64,000 nucleotides of DNA from Cylicocyclus nassatus. Taxonomy: Eukaryota; Nematoda; Chromadorea; Rhabditida; Strongylidae. This document shows, piece by piece, positions 22,271 through 34,870 of this stretch. The notes beneath the pieces were generated by a model. It worked only from the letters and a program-made list of their open reading frames with translations. It was not told the origin of the DNA and searched no databases. Position 1 is the first letter of the stretch, and each line of letters begins with the position of its first letter. Position numbers and translations under genes: made by a program. The stretch spans positions 74,665,600 through 74,729,599 of the forward strand of contig CATQJL010000223.1 of the NCBI GenBank assembly GCA_958299035.1, given 5' to 3'.

Positions 22271-24816
22271 GCCTACAACAACCAGAATAAAGGAAAACGA
22301 AGAAAACAAACGACTCAAAAGAGCGAAAGTACGGAGAAATCGACCATATTGCGAAAATTGAAGAAACACGATTACAAAAACAACTGTTTGCATAGAATAT
22401 CACGACGAAATATGATCTCTGGCCCTTCTGAGCCCTTGTAGGGCTTGTCGAAGAAGCAATCTATTCAGAAATCGTGAAGATTGCTTCAATCAGCGATCAC
22501 CAATTCAGAAAAGTCACATTCTCGAAGTTTCCGCGTCGTCCGTGCAAGGTGCACCGATCGCGATTGGAGCGCGCTTTCTGAGGCCGATCATAACGCTGTG
22601 AACCCTATTTGGGGCTGTATCTAAGCGGTGCCTTGGTGGTTTTACTAGCGGATTTGAATATGTAGTAATACTCTCGAACTAGTCCACATTTATGTAAAGA
22701 AATCCGGGAAATTATGTGAAGGGAAGCAGGGAGCCACCCCAGGTGGCTCCCAGGTGGCGCGGGAGCCACCTGATTTCGAAAAACACTTACCATTTTTATA
22801 ATTCACATAAGTTTTTCATAATTTTTCATACTTTTTTTGTGCTCATGGTCCTCCAACTATACAGCAAATTTGGTGCCATATCGTTACTTGTGCATTGAAA
22901 ACAAGCCTATTTTGTTGTTTTCCTCTTACAAGAATTGCGATTTGAATTCCCGCCTGCGGGAAGGCTAGCGATCGGAGCACAGAATCTTCACATTGCTGGA
23001 ATCTAAGTTCATAGAACAGTAGCATAACAAGGAATGATGAATAAAGAATGATATGTGCATTGTTTATCGGTAAACAAAAGGGAAGTCGTATTTTGGGATC
23101 CGGGGCTCCGCCCCGGACCCCAAAATACGACTTCCCCTTTGCTTTTTCGGGCCTAAAACGATATCCAGCTTGTGAAAACGCCACCCCCGCCGGGCCCTGG
23201 CCTGGGCTCTGCACATATTGCTTGAGCGTGCTCTTCAATAATCTTCCCACCACGAGTGTGGGAAGGTGTCGAGTTTTAATTACTAATTGTGCGTGGAAAA
23301 ACGATTAGAGAGCACACCCGCAAAAGAGATGCAAAGCAAAGAAGCTGTTGCTCGGGACACGAGCCGCATGAGCTCACATTTTATGATATGTAAGTAAGTT
23401 TGTTACTTATCAGATTAGTCTTTGTCCTTCACTACTAAAACTTATCATCAAATTCATCCAATGTTTATGCACATTCAAAAATGCCATGAGATAATGTTTC
23501 AGATAAGAGGTGAAAACATCACAGTGGATAAATTTACAAAAATCTAATGGATTGATTGGAAGTGATTTACTTCGTAGAGTACCATGACAAATGGTCGTGG
23601 CGTTCATATTCTAGTAGTCCTAGTTATGACACTGACAACAACAATGAAAAAATGTACACTATCGTATTCTGTTAGACCTACGCGACAAACAAGAAAGCAG
23701 TGAGATATTCTTCTACATTGAAGGAGATTTCGATCGGAGTGTCACGGCCGGCGGGGTCGGGTCTTAGGCGCCTGCTTGGACCTGACGCGTTCGCAAACGT
23801 ATCTCGAAACATTTTCCCCGCCAAGCTCTTCAGCCATTGAGAATAGATGTACTGTACTTCCCACGCCTTGGCGTGAGAAGATACCGTATCCGTTGAGAAC
23901 GAACGCCATGAGAGACCCGTGAGGCGGCTCGCAAGCGCGCCGACTGCGACACTCGATGGAAAGCCCCTTTGGTTTGTTCAAGGTGATAGTTAACACACAG
24001 CTAATGCGCACTGCTACCGGCGGCGTGAGGTCACAAATGTCTAAATCTCTCTCTCACACAGTTTTCCGTGCAGTAGAAAAGAAAGGATCCCTTTGCGCAG
24101 TTGCAAAGTGTCGATTATTCTTCGAATACAAAAGACAAGTCGTTTAGTCTGTTTCTTGCGTTTGTAGCGCTCTCATTCTTCTTCACTCCTCGATGGAAAG
24201 TTACACAAAGGAAGGCCTAATCGTGTTCTTCATGGTATATCCAGCACTGTTACTAAACCTTGCCTTCGTCGACTTTTGAGCACTCGAACATGAACTGTTA
24301 GAAGGCATAGGTATTTCCGTCACCAGCTTCATTTCGATTATGGGCTTTTTTGGACAGAACTTTTACCGATAACGTAGAAGATAGCAAGCCAGTGGGAGGC
24401 AAAGAATGGCTTGGTATAGGAGAAACCCCAACGTTCAAAAACAAGAGCCCAAACTGCATGATAGGCTCACCAAGTAATCTTGTCTGAATAACTTCATAAG
24501 GGAAATGTCGAAAGAGTTGTCCTGCACCACTGGAAGGTCTTCAACATCCAGAAGTTTTTAGATGCTCGCTTCAGTAGATTGTCTCTGTTCTGCTCTATCG
24601 CAAAATATGTGACACGCGCTTGTGTCACTCTAAAAACGACTCAGGTGCTGATTAGATGTGCTTCTTAAAATAAACCCGCTTTGTCTAAGAAAAGCGGGAT
24701 TCTTTTCCACCGGCGGAATATACATCACTGACTGGTCTTTCATTAAAATTCGTCATTTCTCTGGTGTATGCAAACGCTACAAACTTATGAAACTATCTAG
24801 AAAATAAATTTTTATA
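22271..24816. other. Intergenic stretch with GC-rich hairpins
   Basis: Contains a short inverted GGGAGCCACC/GGTGGCTCCC cluster at 22726-22770 and the hairpin at 23080-23135. An 89-codon minus-strand frame at 24011-23742 lies in CpG-rich sequence but matches no domain I know. No gene is supported. Confidence 0.4.
23080..23135. repeat. GC-rich hairpin
   Basis: GGAAGTCGTATTTTGGG runs into CCGGGGC-TCC-GCCCCGG and back through CCCCAAAATACGACTTCC, with one mismatch. Just downstream, a CCGGGCCCTGGCCTGGGC motif (about 23188-23207) recurs in complement near 20105-20120, suggesting a shared repeat family. Confidence 0.75.
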
Positions 24817-27800
24817 TCAATGCAACCTCAATGCCATGCATTTGGCACTTCTACAGCCGTCGTGAAGTTTTTGGAACACTGGACTGCCATTCTCACAATA
24901 GTCTGAATATGGAACTTCGTAGAGAATTTCCCAGCCAGACTAAAAAAACTGGATTTGTGATTAGTAATAATATTTCAACATTTTTGCTTTTATTTGCTTG
25001 CTATGGTCTAAGCCGGGGAACCCCAAAAACGAATGAAGGGTTTTGCTTATAAAGCAAAGCAGGCTCTACAAGCGGGATTCATGCTTTTGCGGCAAATTTG
25101 ATCCAATCGAAACCAAATTTCAGAAATATTTTAATGCCCAAAAATCGAAAAAATCAATTTCCATCCGAAACTTCCTATCGATTTTCCACTCGCACACATC
25201 TACACTATCGACATGACGTTCATATTTACATTTGCCGTATTTTCTCCTTGGCTAGAAATTGAGGAAACAGAAATTTCTGAAATGTATGTGGAACAATATT
25301 AAGCCGTTCTTACATAAGTATTTCTGTACTGAATTGACTTGTAAGTACAGCTTTGAATCTTGAGCCTTCACAAGACCTATGCTTTGGAAAACATCAATTC
25401 AGCTTCCCTTCTTTGGGTTTTGTGCTAAAACCAAGTTAGTCAAAGACTAACATTTATAAAGGGCCAGAAATTAACAGCTATACTTAGAGAGGTTTTTAAG
25501 GATCTTTGTGTAAGAACGGGCATTGCTAATTGAAAAAAAAGGAAATTTTGTTCTCCAATTTTTAATATAGAAAAAATTGCAGCATCTGTATGTATAGGTT
25601 CGATGTAGACAGTATGAATGTGTGTGGGCGGGAGATCCACAGGAATCGGATAGAGATTCGACTTTTCAATTTTTAGAACATTCAAAAATTTTTAGATTTT
25701 GGTTTTAAGCTTTGCGTGGCTCAAACATGACGCAAAAGTATAGATACCAGCATTTAGAGATTGATTTGCTCCAATCTACAGTACCTGTGAGGCCTAAGGC
25801 ATACTTCGCTCGATTCCGTGAGAATCCATTCGACGGTGCCAGATGTCTATACATTAAAAGTCTCAAATGTATAGGAGGGGCGTAGCTTCTATATTTTCTC
25901 GCAAAGGCATAGAGTCTGGTTTAAGCAAAGCGCGCTTACGGCCAATTATGGGCCAATTATGGGCCATTGCTGTGATGTCAAATCGCGCAACCCCCGTTGT
26001 CGGGTAAAGTATGACTTAGGCCTGATGTCTGGTTGGAGTATCTAAACAAGCATATAAAAAAGCGCATTATGTTTCTGACAATAATGATACTATTGTCATT
26101 CACCAGACATGAGTTCAAATACATCAAAAAACTAGTTGTTTACAAACCTTTCTGAAAATGGCTTGTGACGCCATTGCCGTTGCAACAGTTGCTATGTAAT
26201 CGCACTTTTCGTCTTTTGCTATTTGAATGGCTCGTCGGTTAAGTTCTTTGCCCAAACCTTTACTGAAGTTTTTTTTGATTCCTTATAATTCTACGAAAAA
26301 AAAACACAACTTTAGCTACCCCATACAGTCCTCGTGAACCGACAAAACATTCATCTTCAGAATTTTATATTTGGACAGCATTTGTTGCATTATCTCCTCT
26401 AACGTACGCACGAAAACGACTATTTGATTTGCTTTATGTTGCTTGTAGGGTCCATTGAGAATGTCTGAAATGCAATTACGTAATTCATGGTGGAAATTGC
26501 TTTCAAGTTTGATGTGTGACCTTTCGCAAAGTCATGCTTTCTTATGTCCATTTCTACTGGAAGGTTTTTGATATCAAGCTCAACTGGATCCTTCGACTTG
26601 TTCAAAATCATCGAGCATAAGCACATGCCCACCAGTCTAAAGAGGAAATTTATTTTTGGCTTACGCCAATATTCTTATGTAGAACAAAGTCCACCATTTC
26701 AGGAGGCAAACATGCGAGTCGTGAGATAATTTATTCAAAAAACCCTCTATCATTCTGGACTTCTCGCTTTGCGACTATAAGTATGCGCTCAAGCTAACAC
26801 AAAAGTCTTGCTCCACTCCTCTGGGTATTTCAGAAAATAATGCCGTACTTCAAACCGCGTTTTCGCTATTAGAAGCCGCCGACCAAAGTTCATGCAGTAT
26901 GTCTCAATTGGGATAACGCCGAGGCAGAAATCGCGCGCTCAGATAGGGAGACTTGTTGGAGAGGTCGAATGAAAAGAAAAGAACAGGCACGTCCAATCAA
27001 TAAGGTCAGCTTATACAGTCTTTTCAACCCGGAGTAGGCGAAACATTCCAAGTGGAGGAGCGCGTCCGCACCGTCACTGGCTCAGCGAGATATCAGAATG
27101 AAGAGACGCAAATTGCGAAGCGGCACAAATCGATGCTAAGCGGACTCCCGCTAGACCAATTTCCGCCTAAACTGAGTTGAAACTTACTAAATCGTAAACC
27201 GTGACGCAAAACATTACGGCGAGGCATGTTACATTTTGGCCTGAAGCAGATTGTGATAGACTGTAGATTTTCTTGCGCATTGGAGCACGAAAGCGTTACG
27301 AGCAGAATCAAGTGTATCCTCTTTAAGTCCTCATCAAGCAAACAAGGCCAGAAACCAGCAAGGGTGGCACACGGGTGAACTGACTATCATACTTGGAGCC
27401 AAGGAAAAGCCAGGGATACCGTATATAATCTAGGCTCAGAATCGCCGAGAAATTTGCATTTAATTATATTTACTCACTACCGTAAAAACATTTATACTTG
27501 ACTGATGAAGAAACATTTCATAAGCAAGTCATACGTAACGATATGACACTATATGCTGCGCGTATGCATAGGGAGTAGGAGTCGAAATATGAAAACATAT
27601 GAGTCAAAGGTGTAACGAGGACAACTTCAATCGAGATTACTGACAGTTGAAAGTAAGCGACTGACCGATTCCCATCGTATGCTAATGTGCCGTACTTTTC
27701 ATTTGTGTAAGCACACTTCACGTCATCTCGAAAGACATCAATCAAATCGTCTTCGGTGGCATCTAAATAAAACCAATGAACTGCGCTAGTGCAAAACAAT

Positions 27801-27936
27801 GTGTGACAGATGTCCACTCGATCTTACTTATCGATGCGTTTATAGGTTCATGTTTGCGGAATTGATCTTGAAGCAGTTCCATAATATTCTCTGCATGTTC
27901 CTCTGCAGCAGGCATATAGTGCAAATCCTCGATCAT
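24817..27936 (-). CDS. GNAT N-acetyltransferase, arylalkylamine NAT-like (paralogue 2, 6 exons)
   Basis: Exons: 27936-27828, 27762-27666, 26636-26521, 26464-26320, 26262-26148 and 24939-24817; 234 aa. Same predicted chemistry as paralogue 1 (acetyl-CoA dependent amine acetylation; substrate unknown). It begins MIEDLHYMPAAEEHAENI, with HEPINAS at the end of exon 1. Exon 2 has ATEDDLIDVFRDD; exon 3 has RLVGMCLCS. The acetyl-CoA loop is KGLGKEL (157-163), with ATAMASQAIFRK after it and EVPYSDYCENG, VFQKLHDG at the C terminus. Exon 3 is 116 nt against 95 and 98 in the others, adding seven residues of low-conservation linker (NKSKDPVELDIK region). Introns 2 and 5 are about 1.0 and 1.2 kb; intron 5 contains decayed mariner core near 25045. 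All sites are GT-AG. Confidence 0.88.
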
Positions 27937-28361
27937 GGAAGTAGCTCGTGAATATGGCTGTTATGTAAAGTTACAGCGTGAGTCGTATAGAAGGTATGTG
28001 TGATGCCGATCAAACAAATTGTCATGATGATTGTTTATTACGTACAGTCGCATAAATCATTTTGATAGAGAAGAAATGTACGCTAAGAAAGAATTCTTGG
28101 ACAACATTTTCTTACCCGCAATATCTTCTTTTGGGTTAAAGTTGAAGAAGCGCAAAGAAGCAGAAGGGCTTTTTGAGGGCTGAAGCTGCAGAAGCAAGTC
28201 TCTTCTGCAGCTTTAGCCCTCAAAAAGTTGTAGAAATGTGAATTTGAGGAAACTTAGTTTACTGGAACGTGGAGCACTGGGCCGCTTAGAGCTATGCTTA
28301 CTAACGGAGGAGCTGTAACTAAGAGAAAACTCGCAAAATTCGAAACCACCAATCTAATATA
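27937..28361. other. Upstream region of GNAT gene 2
   Basis: Non-coding. Contains the hairpin at 28169-28227. An ACATAACAG acceptor-like site lies about 20 nt upstream of the ATG and could serve cis- or trans-splicing. Confidence 0.4.
28169..28227. repeat. Near-perfect 26-bp stem hairpin
   Basis: The arm CTTTTTGAGGGCTGAAGCTG... (28169-28194) pairs with 28202-28227 around a 7-nt loop; essentially one position mismatches. It resembles a pre-miRNA in size, but the short loop and near-perfect stem are equally typical of a MITE remnant. Confidence 0.75.
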
Positions 28362-28553
28362 TTAGGTTGATGCAAAAATGAGCGTTTTTCAATTTTTCAC
28401 TTCAATTTGCTATAACTTTCTACAAAATCTACATTTTGAAATGTGATAAAAACCATTAAATGCAGCGAACGTTTCGCAGTACAGCGCACATTGACCTTTA
28501 CTCATATCTCATATGGGCAGAAAAATATGGATTGGAAAACAAAAAAATTACAG

Positions 28554-28577
28554 ACTTAGATACTTAGATACTTAGAT
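28554..28577 (-). repeat. RTE 3' tail, three ATCTAAGT units
   Basis: Three exact 8-bp units directly after the RTE 3' untranslated sequence. RTE elements end in short tandem repeats rather than poly(A), so this fixes the 3' end and orientation. Confidence 0.85.
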
Positions 28578-29724
28578 GGCCCGTCCTCACGTGACGTGCG
28601 GGCCCCAGTACAGAAGTCGCCAGTTTTCACTGTCCCTCGCTTCAGACATCCACGATCTTCTTGGCCGTCGTCGGTGGCTGCGTCCACGAGTTCCAGGGGC
28701 AAGAATCGTATCCAGCTGATTTCTCAGCTGGTCCATCCGTTCCACGAACACGTCTGCCCATCTCGTCGGTGGTCTTCCTCGAGGACGTTTGGCTTCGCGA
28801 GGAATCCACTCCGATGTTCTTAGTGTCCATCTGTCGTCTGTTCTTCTCATTATGTGACCGGCCCATCGGTATTTGGCTTTCGCGACGTATTCCGCTGGGT
28901 CACGAAGACGGGACATTCTTCTCATATCCGTGCTGCGAAGTCCGACTAGATGTTGCTTGCGTCGGGTCATCTTCAGAAGACTGCGCTCGAGCGCTCTGTG
29001 GGTGGTCCGTAAAGCTTTCGACGTGGCTACAGTGTCGGCCCAAGTCTCAGCTGCGTAACAGAGCGCCGGGAGAACGGTTGAGTCGAACAAGTGGGCACGA
29101 AGCTCCGAGTCCGTCAGTTGGTCGGTGGCTTCTTTCAGAGGCCCGAAGGCGGCCCAGGCTGCTCTTCTTCTCCTGTTAAGTTCTTCCCTCAAGTCGTTCT
29201 CCATGTTCATCGAACGTCCGAGATACACGTAGGAAGACGTCTCCATAATCGGGGTGCCTTCCAATTCCATTTCTGCATCTTCGCAAAGGGCGTTCTTCAT
29301 GAACTGAGTCTTCTTCCGATTTATTCGCAGTCCGATCTTCTTCCCTACTTCGTTTAGTTCCTTCAGCATCGTCTCTGCTTCGGTGATACTGCTCGAGAAG
29401 AGAACGATGTCGTCCGCAAAACGAAGGTTAGACAGGAATCTCCCATCAACTCGTATGCCTCTCTCGCCCAGTCCAGTGACTTCATCACCCACTGCAAGGC
29501 CGCGGTGAACAGCTTCGGCGAGATTGTGTCGCCTTGTCGGACCCCCTTCCCGATTGGTATGGTCAGGGGCGATGGAATAGCTGCATCGTCGTTGTACAGT
29601 CCTTGTAGCAGTCGGCTAACGTCCTCACGTAAGCTGGGTCCACTCCTTGATCGACTAGCGCAGACAGGATGGCGTTGGTTTCGACGCTGTCAAAGGCTTT
29701 CTCGTAGTCGACAAAATATAGAAC
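28554..29724 (-). mobile_element. 5'-truncated RTE-type non-LTR retrotransposon
   Basis: Minus-strand reverse transcriptase and C-terminal region. FVDYEKAFDSV is near 29718, VRQGDTISPKLF near 29540, and the catalytic FADDIVLFSS box at 29424-29395. Then come RKKTQFM, RWAGHIMRRTDD and RGRPPTRWADVF, ending WGPHVT just before the stop at 28587. The longest intact frame is 301 aa (29492-28587). Reading is broken by single-base losses near 29570 and near 29475. The endonuclease domain and 5' part are missing. The 3' tail is a short tandem array of an 8-bp unit (ATCTAAGT, three copies at 28577-28554), typical of the RTE clade. Inactive. Confidence 0.9.
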
Positions 29725-30458
29725 AAAAAATTTTTTTTCTGAAGTCTTGTTTTTGACAAAACATAACTCCTTTCATACTTTGTTGTTACCATTTATAAGC
29801 AGCCTATCTTGTAGCCACAAGTCAGTAGTACAAATATACATGGGAACGGTTTGGAGAAAAAAGATTAGTGAAGAGGGAAAAATCGAAATTCAAAAATATC
29901 AACTTTTTAGCATTTTTTCAGTAAACCTTAAAACCCCAGAGTATAGAATTTTCTAATTTTCTGAATACTGAACACCTGGATGTTTTTGCAAAAACTGCTA
30001 ATAGGACTCCTACCCTCACGCTTACAGAGATGAGCAAAGTTTGAGCGACTGCATTCAACAAAAGAAAGTTATGGGCTCTAAAATGACCATAACCATTACC
30101 CATGTTAAGCAGCCGATATCTCACTTCAGATAGCTTCAAAAAATATGGTTAAATATGCATAATGTAGACAATTTCCATCACATATAGCGGCTAAATTATC
30201 GATAAACCATCTTCATTCGGCTCAAATTCTGGCCAGAAAAATGAATGTAACGAAAATCTGGTTTTGAGTGTGATTATTTGAAGCTCTATAAATTCTTAAC
30301 AAAGTGGGCTAAAAATCCATTTCGAACACCATTAGATAGAGCATGAAAAGAGCTTTGTAACAGTTTGCGGAAACCATCACAAAGAAAGAAGTTTGATGGA
30401 GAAAAGTTGTCCTGAAAAAAGTCCTAGGAAAACGCTCATTATTTTTGCATCGACCTAA

Positions 30459-33400
30459 TATAAAGAAACGTAAGCGCGATTAAAAAATCTGCAAATAGCG
30501 GGAAACCGCGTGGCGGTTGCGAAGCGAACGCTCTTGCAAATAGCACCTTTAAATTACTGGTTCACTAGTTGAAAGTAAAAAGAAGGGCAGACAAGGCAGG
30601 TTTTATAGATAGTTAAATTATGTCACTTGTGGATCGTAGAAACTGTGAAGCGTGAAACGACTCACGATAGAAATAAGTTTAAATTCAAATTGGGAAAAAC
30701 CACCAAAGAAACGAAAAAGCGAGAAAACGGATTTCCTTGGTGCTCCACGAAGTGAACGTATAGATCTTTACAATAATTCTGGATTTCAACCTAGTTTAGA
30801 ATAGGTATCTTCATTTATGCTGTTCAATATATGTTATTCAATAACCATGACATAGCATGAGAAAAGTAAAGGAGCAACAACATTTTTTCCACCAACCTGA
30901 TATGTTTGCAACAATGATGGAGGAGGAAACGATAGCATTATGTTGTGGCGCACCACTGCAGTCGTTTCTACAATTATTTTTTATTTTTCTCATTGTGTTT
31001 TACTGCTACTTGTTTGCATTATTTATTTGCGCTACTTTGCGCGTAGATTTTTTCTGTACACAGAAAATACGACATCACATTTGAACTATAAAAAACATTT
31101 CTAAAACGGTACTATTCAACAAAACATATAACACTTTTACTGACAATCAGTATATAAAGAGCGCGCCGTGCGAGACAGTGTTTTATGAGTCAAGACAACG
31201 TGCAATCATTTCGCTGTGTGGAATGTAGAGACAAATGCAAATGATCAACAGTTTTCGCTACAAGTGTCATCGAATGAGCGGCAGGCAAAGCGTGCATTAT
31301 ATCAGATTGGCGCGTAAAATCTTACGCAATTCAAACAACATTTGATAATTATTCAAAAAATCAACTAAGTTAATGAATTAGCATCTCGAAAAGATGAAAG
31401 TTTGCGCTCCATAACAGATGTCTAGGCAAAGCATTCTGCAAGTTAAACGCCGAGAACGAAGCTTCAAAAATGACAATTCACGCTGCGTTTTGCGTTGCGT
31501 CGTTGAGTTTGGTGCCGAAAATTCGCGGAGGGCCGCTAACTAGCTGGAAAAGTCTGCAAAAATCTCAAACATCAAAAGTTTACGTGTTACTTTGGCAGGC
31601 TTCATTCTCGTATGTAAATGAAAAAACAAAAATTGTTTGAAAAATATCTTTTTGCAGAAAGAAATCCCCTTATCACTATGGTTTCACAGAAGACAATTTG
31701 GAACTAGAAATTAGATCTAGTGCCCAATTGAAACATAATGTCATTCTTGGGAGCATTAAATAGTGTTTTTGCTCGAAAAAGGTAGACTGTGACAAGGGGA
31801 TTTTTCCTAAATATGACTTTTTTCATAAATTTTTTGTTTTGGCCTTACCATAGAAGATTAAGGCCTGCTACAGTAACATGTAGATTTTTGGTGTATAAGG
31901 ATCCACGGTGGCTAAATTATAGAATGTTAGTTTGTACATTTGCTATGGAGCGCAAACCCCCTTTATATTCGAGAAAGGACTCATAAATTTAGGCCTACTA
32001 TTTGGAAAGTTACTGAATTTTGTTTGAATTACGCAAAAAGTTTTACGCCAACATAATATTTTGATTATGGATATCTCAACCTTTATCTATTTACAAGCTT
32101 TCATATTGTACTGCTAGTGTAGTATTTTATCGCAAAACCAAAATAGTAATAACAAATAACCTTGAGCAAATAAGGTTTTGATGGAAATTGTTCAGGGATC
32201 AAAACTAAGGCACTGTCCAAGTAGAGCGCAAACGCCCATGCACCGAGAATATAAAAAATACCAAAATCGTATCTATCAGACTAAACACGTTGTTACTCGC
32301 ATTCTCCTGGCGGTATAGTAACTGTACTTAAGTAAAACATAATACCCGAATCGAATCATTTTTCCAAAGTCAGGAAACACTAGGGGGAACAACTCTGCCA
32401 CCTGTAAATTTGATTCGCAAGCTAAAGTGCGCATGTCTTTACAGTTGAGTTGATAGGATCCTGCTGCAACTCCAAGTTTTAGCGTTGACGGAAACCGCTC
32501 CATGGTCTAGATATAAGTCGTACAGTTAAAAACGCATGTTTCTCGCCGATTTTGCGTGATGTCAATTGTTTTGGACTCAGTGTAGCGGATAGGCCAGGTC
32601 AAGCAAAAAAGTCAGGAATGAAGTTGTGCCGAGACCTGCTTAAGGGCTCACTAATCAGTTTCCACCGCCCTTCAGGTTACATTCGCGTGAACACCACCTT
32701 GAAGAAAGCTTGCAGTCAGTGGCCGACTTTGTGCCTGTTGCCTCTTTTTGCAGCTGAGGCGAATGGGTCAAAATTTTCCTTAAAGTAATCGCTTTAAATT
32801 ACGAGCGTCATTGTTGAGGCCAGGCACTTGCTCTTGACGGCGATGTCTCACATCTCGGAGTTAATAATCTTCGAAGATTCCTATCGCAAAGCAGGTATGT
32901 AACAGAAACAAATTCTACTTGTAAAATTAACAGAAAGCATATAATTCAAAAAATTTTTCTTCGCGCTCCAAGGGCATTAGTTTGACACTCTAGTCCCCGT
33001 TGACATTTTCAAAAAAAGTGCGGAGCTGATTCAGCAAGGGACTTAAAGCAGTTAGTCAAGTTCTGTCGAGAAAGCTCCATACTGCTTGCACCTGCCATTC
33101 TTGAAAACCCTGGCGCCGGTAACCGCTTTTCTTCAATGTTGGTGGTGCTGGAAACATTAACGCTGCCACACTCTTGCTAATTCGGTTGCTGCACTATTTT
33201 TTACCACCATTTTTTTGGTGACCTCCTACATCCTTCTTTGAATGTACAAAATTCGTTTCAATTTCCATGCTTGATTCCAAACGATATGCAGTAAGAAGGA
33301 ATCTAATAGGAAACATACGAAAATATGGTGATGCAAGAGCTCAGCAGGAAAAGCGAGCGGCGAATAGAAGGTAAACCCTTGTAATCCGCAACAATGGAAT

Positions 33401-33598
33401 AGCGCACATGTATAATTACCTTGATTTTGATGCACTGAAACAAGAAAGACCCAGGAAAACACAATGCCCAAACCACTTGTGTTTGATCGATAACGATTAC
33501 TTTGTGAGTGCGTTCTATTGCGAGAAAAAGCGATGTCGCTTCTGAGGCAATTGATAACGGTAGATTTTTACAAACTGAAAATCTTGCATATGGAAATA
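30459..33598. other. Gene-poor stretch
   Basis: A TATATAAA sequence at about 31150, just before CpG-rich GAGCGCGCCGTGCGAG, could be a promoter, but no downstream exon was recognised. Short frames (30857-31084, 32552-32788, 33647-33303) match no known family. Confidence 0.4.
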
Positions 33599-33884
33599 CT
33601 AGCTGGCTTACCCGGCTCCGCCGTATGTTCCAAATAGAAAATTCCATTTCTTAACCGATCCGGACCAAACTTGGCACACATACCCTTCGGGCCCCGGCGG
33701 GTGTCACAGTCCACTTTTCGTTATCGATCGATGACGAAAAGTAGCCTATGACACCCGCCGGGGCCCGTAGTGTATGTGTGCTAAGTTTGGTCCCGATCGG
33801 TTCAGAAATGGAATTTTCTATTCGGAACATACGTACAGACAGACATACAGACAGACAAACAGACATTCAGCTTTATATATAAGA
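33599..33884 (-). mobile_element. Short palindromic Helitron, copy B
   Basis: On the minus strand it runs from TCTTATATATAAAGCTGAAT to GGGTAAGCCAGCTAG, with A before and T after. Both ends are identical to those of copy A (811-1765). At 286 bp the interior is a head-to-head duplication: CCGGACCAAACTTGGCACAC-type sequence occurs once in each orientation around a centre near 33735. It is a minimal derivative of the family and non-coding. Confidence 0.82.
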
Positions 33885-34383
33885 TGACCTCACTACGGCG
33901 CAAAAAATTGACTCAAAATAAAGATTCGCAAAAGAGAGTCATACTCGACAACAACAGCAAAAGTGTTCTTCTCATGGTTTTCTAATTATACAGATAAGAA
34001 CGTTCAATATTGTCCTAGATAACAGAAAACGACTGAAAATTGACTTATCATTACTAAAGAATTACAGCGGTAAGTTTTTTGCCAAAGAAAATCACATGGA
34101 AAAGGCGATTATAGCTGTTTAGATAAATGGAGTGTCTATCAGAGCCAAATGTTGGCAAAACACACAAAGTAATCGCTCGTATGCAAGTATGATAGATCTC
34201 AGTAGAAGAAAACATTTGAGAAGAAAAGTTTGAGTTTTGGTAAAACAGTCAAAAATTTTTCTATAATTTCGGATATTTTAGCTAATGGTAGATTATACGT
34301 AGCGCTGTTATCAATTCTACCGCAGACGTGGTGCCTATAGGTCATCCATGATTTTAATTGCATAAATCTTGTCCTCATCATAT
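33885..34383. other. Spacer before the 4 kb palindrome
   Basis: AT-rich, with no feature recognised. Confidence 0.45.
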
Positions 34384-34591
34384 GTACAATACCGCTCATA
34401 ATTCGTCAAAAAAGTCGCCGGACTGTGGCGCACTCTGCCACACTCCGCCACAGTGCGCCGGAGTGCGGCAGAGTGTGCCACACTCCGCCGCAGTGCGCCG
34501 GAATGATCGTCAATTTAGCCACATCTTGCTTCAGAATGGACGAATTCTGAATCCGAGGACACCGTTCGATTCAGCTCGGCGAGACGCATCA

Positions 34592-34870
34592 TCTCATATA
34601 TGAAGCTGAACGTCTGTTTGTCTGTTTGTCTGTACGTATGCTCCGAATGGAAAATTCCATTTCTGAACCGATCCGGACCAAACTTGGCACACATGCACTT
34701 CGGGCCCCGGCGGGTGTCATAGGCTACTTTTCGTCATCGATCGATATCAATTTTATCGATCTTTATCGATTTTTTTTGCAGAGTTCACCTACGGGGCTGG
34801 GAGTTTGCATAGGGGGTAATCGAGCATGGGGATTCCGAATACAATATTAGTTTTCAGAATTATCGATTAT
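34592..34870 (+). mobile_element. Helitron fragment, copy C (left arm)
   Basis: Starts TCTCATATATGAAGCTGAAC and continues through CCATTTCTGAACCGATCCGG and the ATCGATCGATATCAATTTTA region. It stops near 34870 without the CTAG terminus. It matches the first third of copy A. Confidence 0.75.

Larger units (their letters stand above)
28362..30458. mobile_element. Mariner-type element interrupted by an RTE insertion
   Basis: The left end TTAGGTTGATGCAAAAATGA and the right end TCATTATTTTTGCATCGACCTAA (in part) are inverted repeats with TA on each side. The left half runs to about 28553 and the right half from about 29725. Without the insert the element would be about 0.9 kb. No transposase frame is visible in either half. 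Confidence 0.8.

Noticed and set aside
28661..29179. 172-codon plus-strand frame
   Set aside because: It is exactly antisense to the RTE reverse transcriptase region; the sense strand carries the recognisable motifs.
31145..31540. Promoter and first exon after TATATAAA
   Set aside because: A TATA-like site and CpG-rich sequence are present, but every downstream frame stops quickly and no splice-compatible protein was found.
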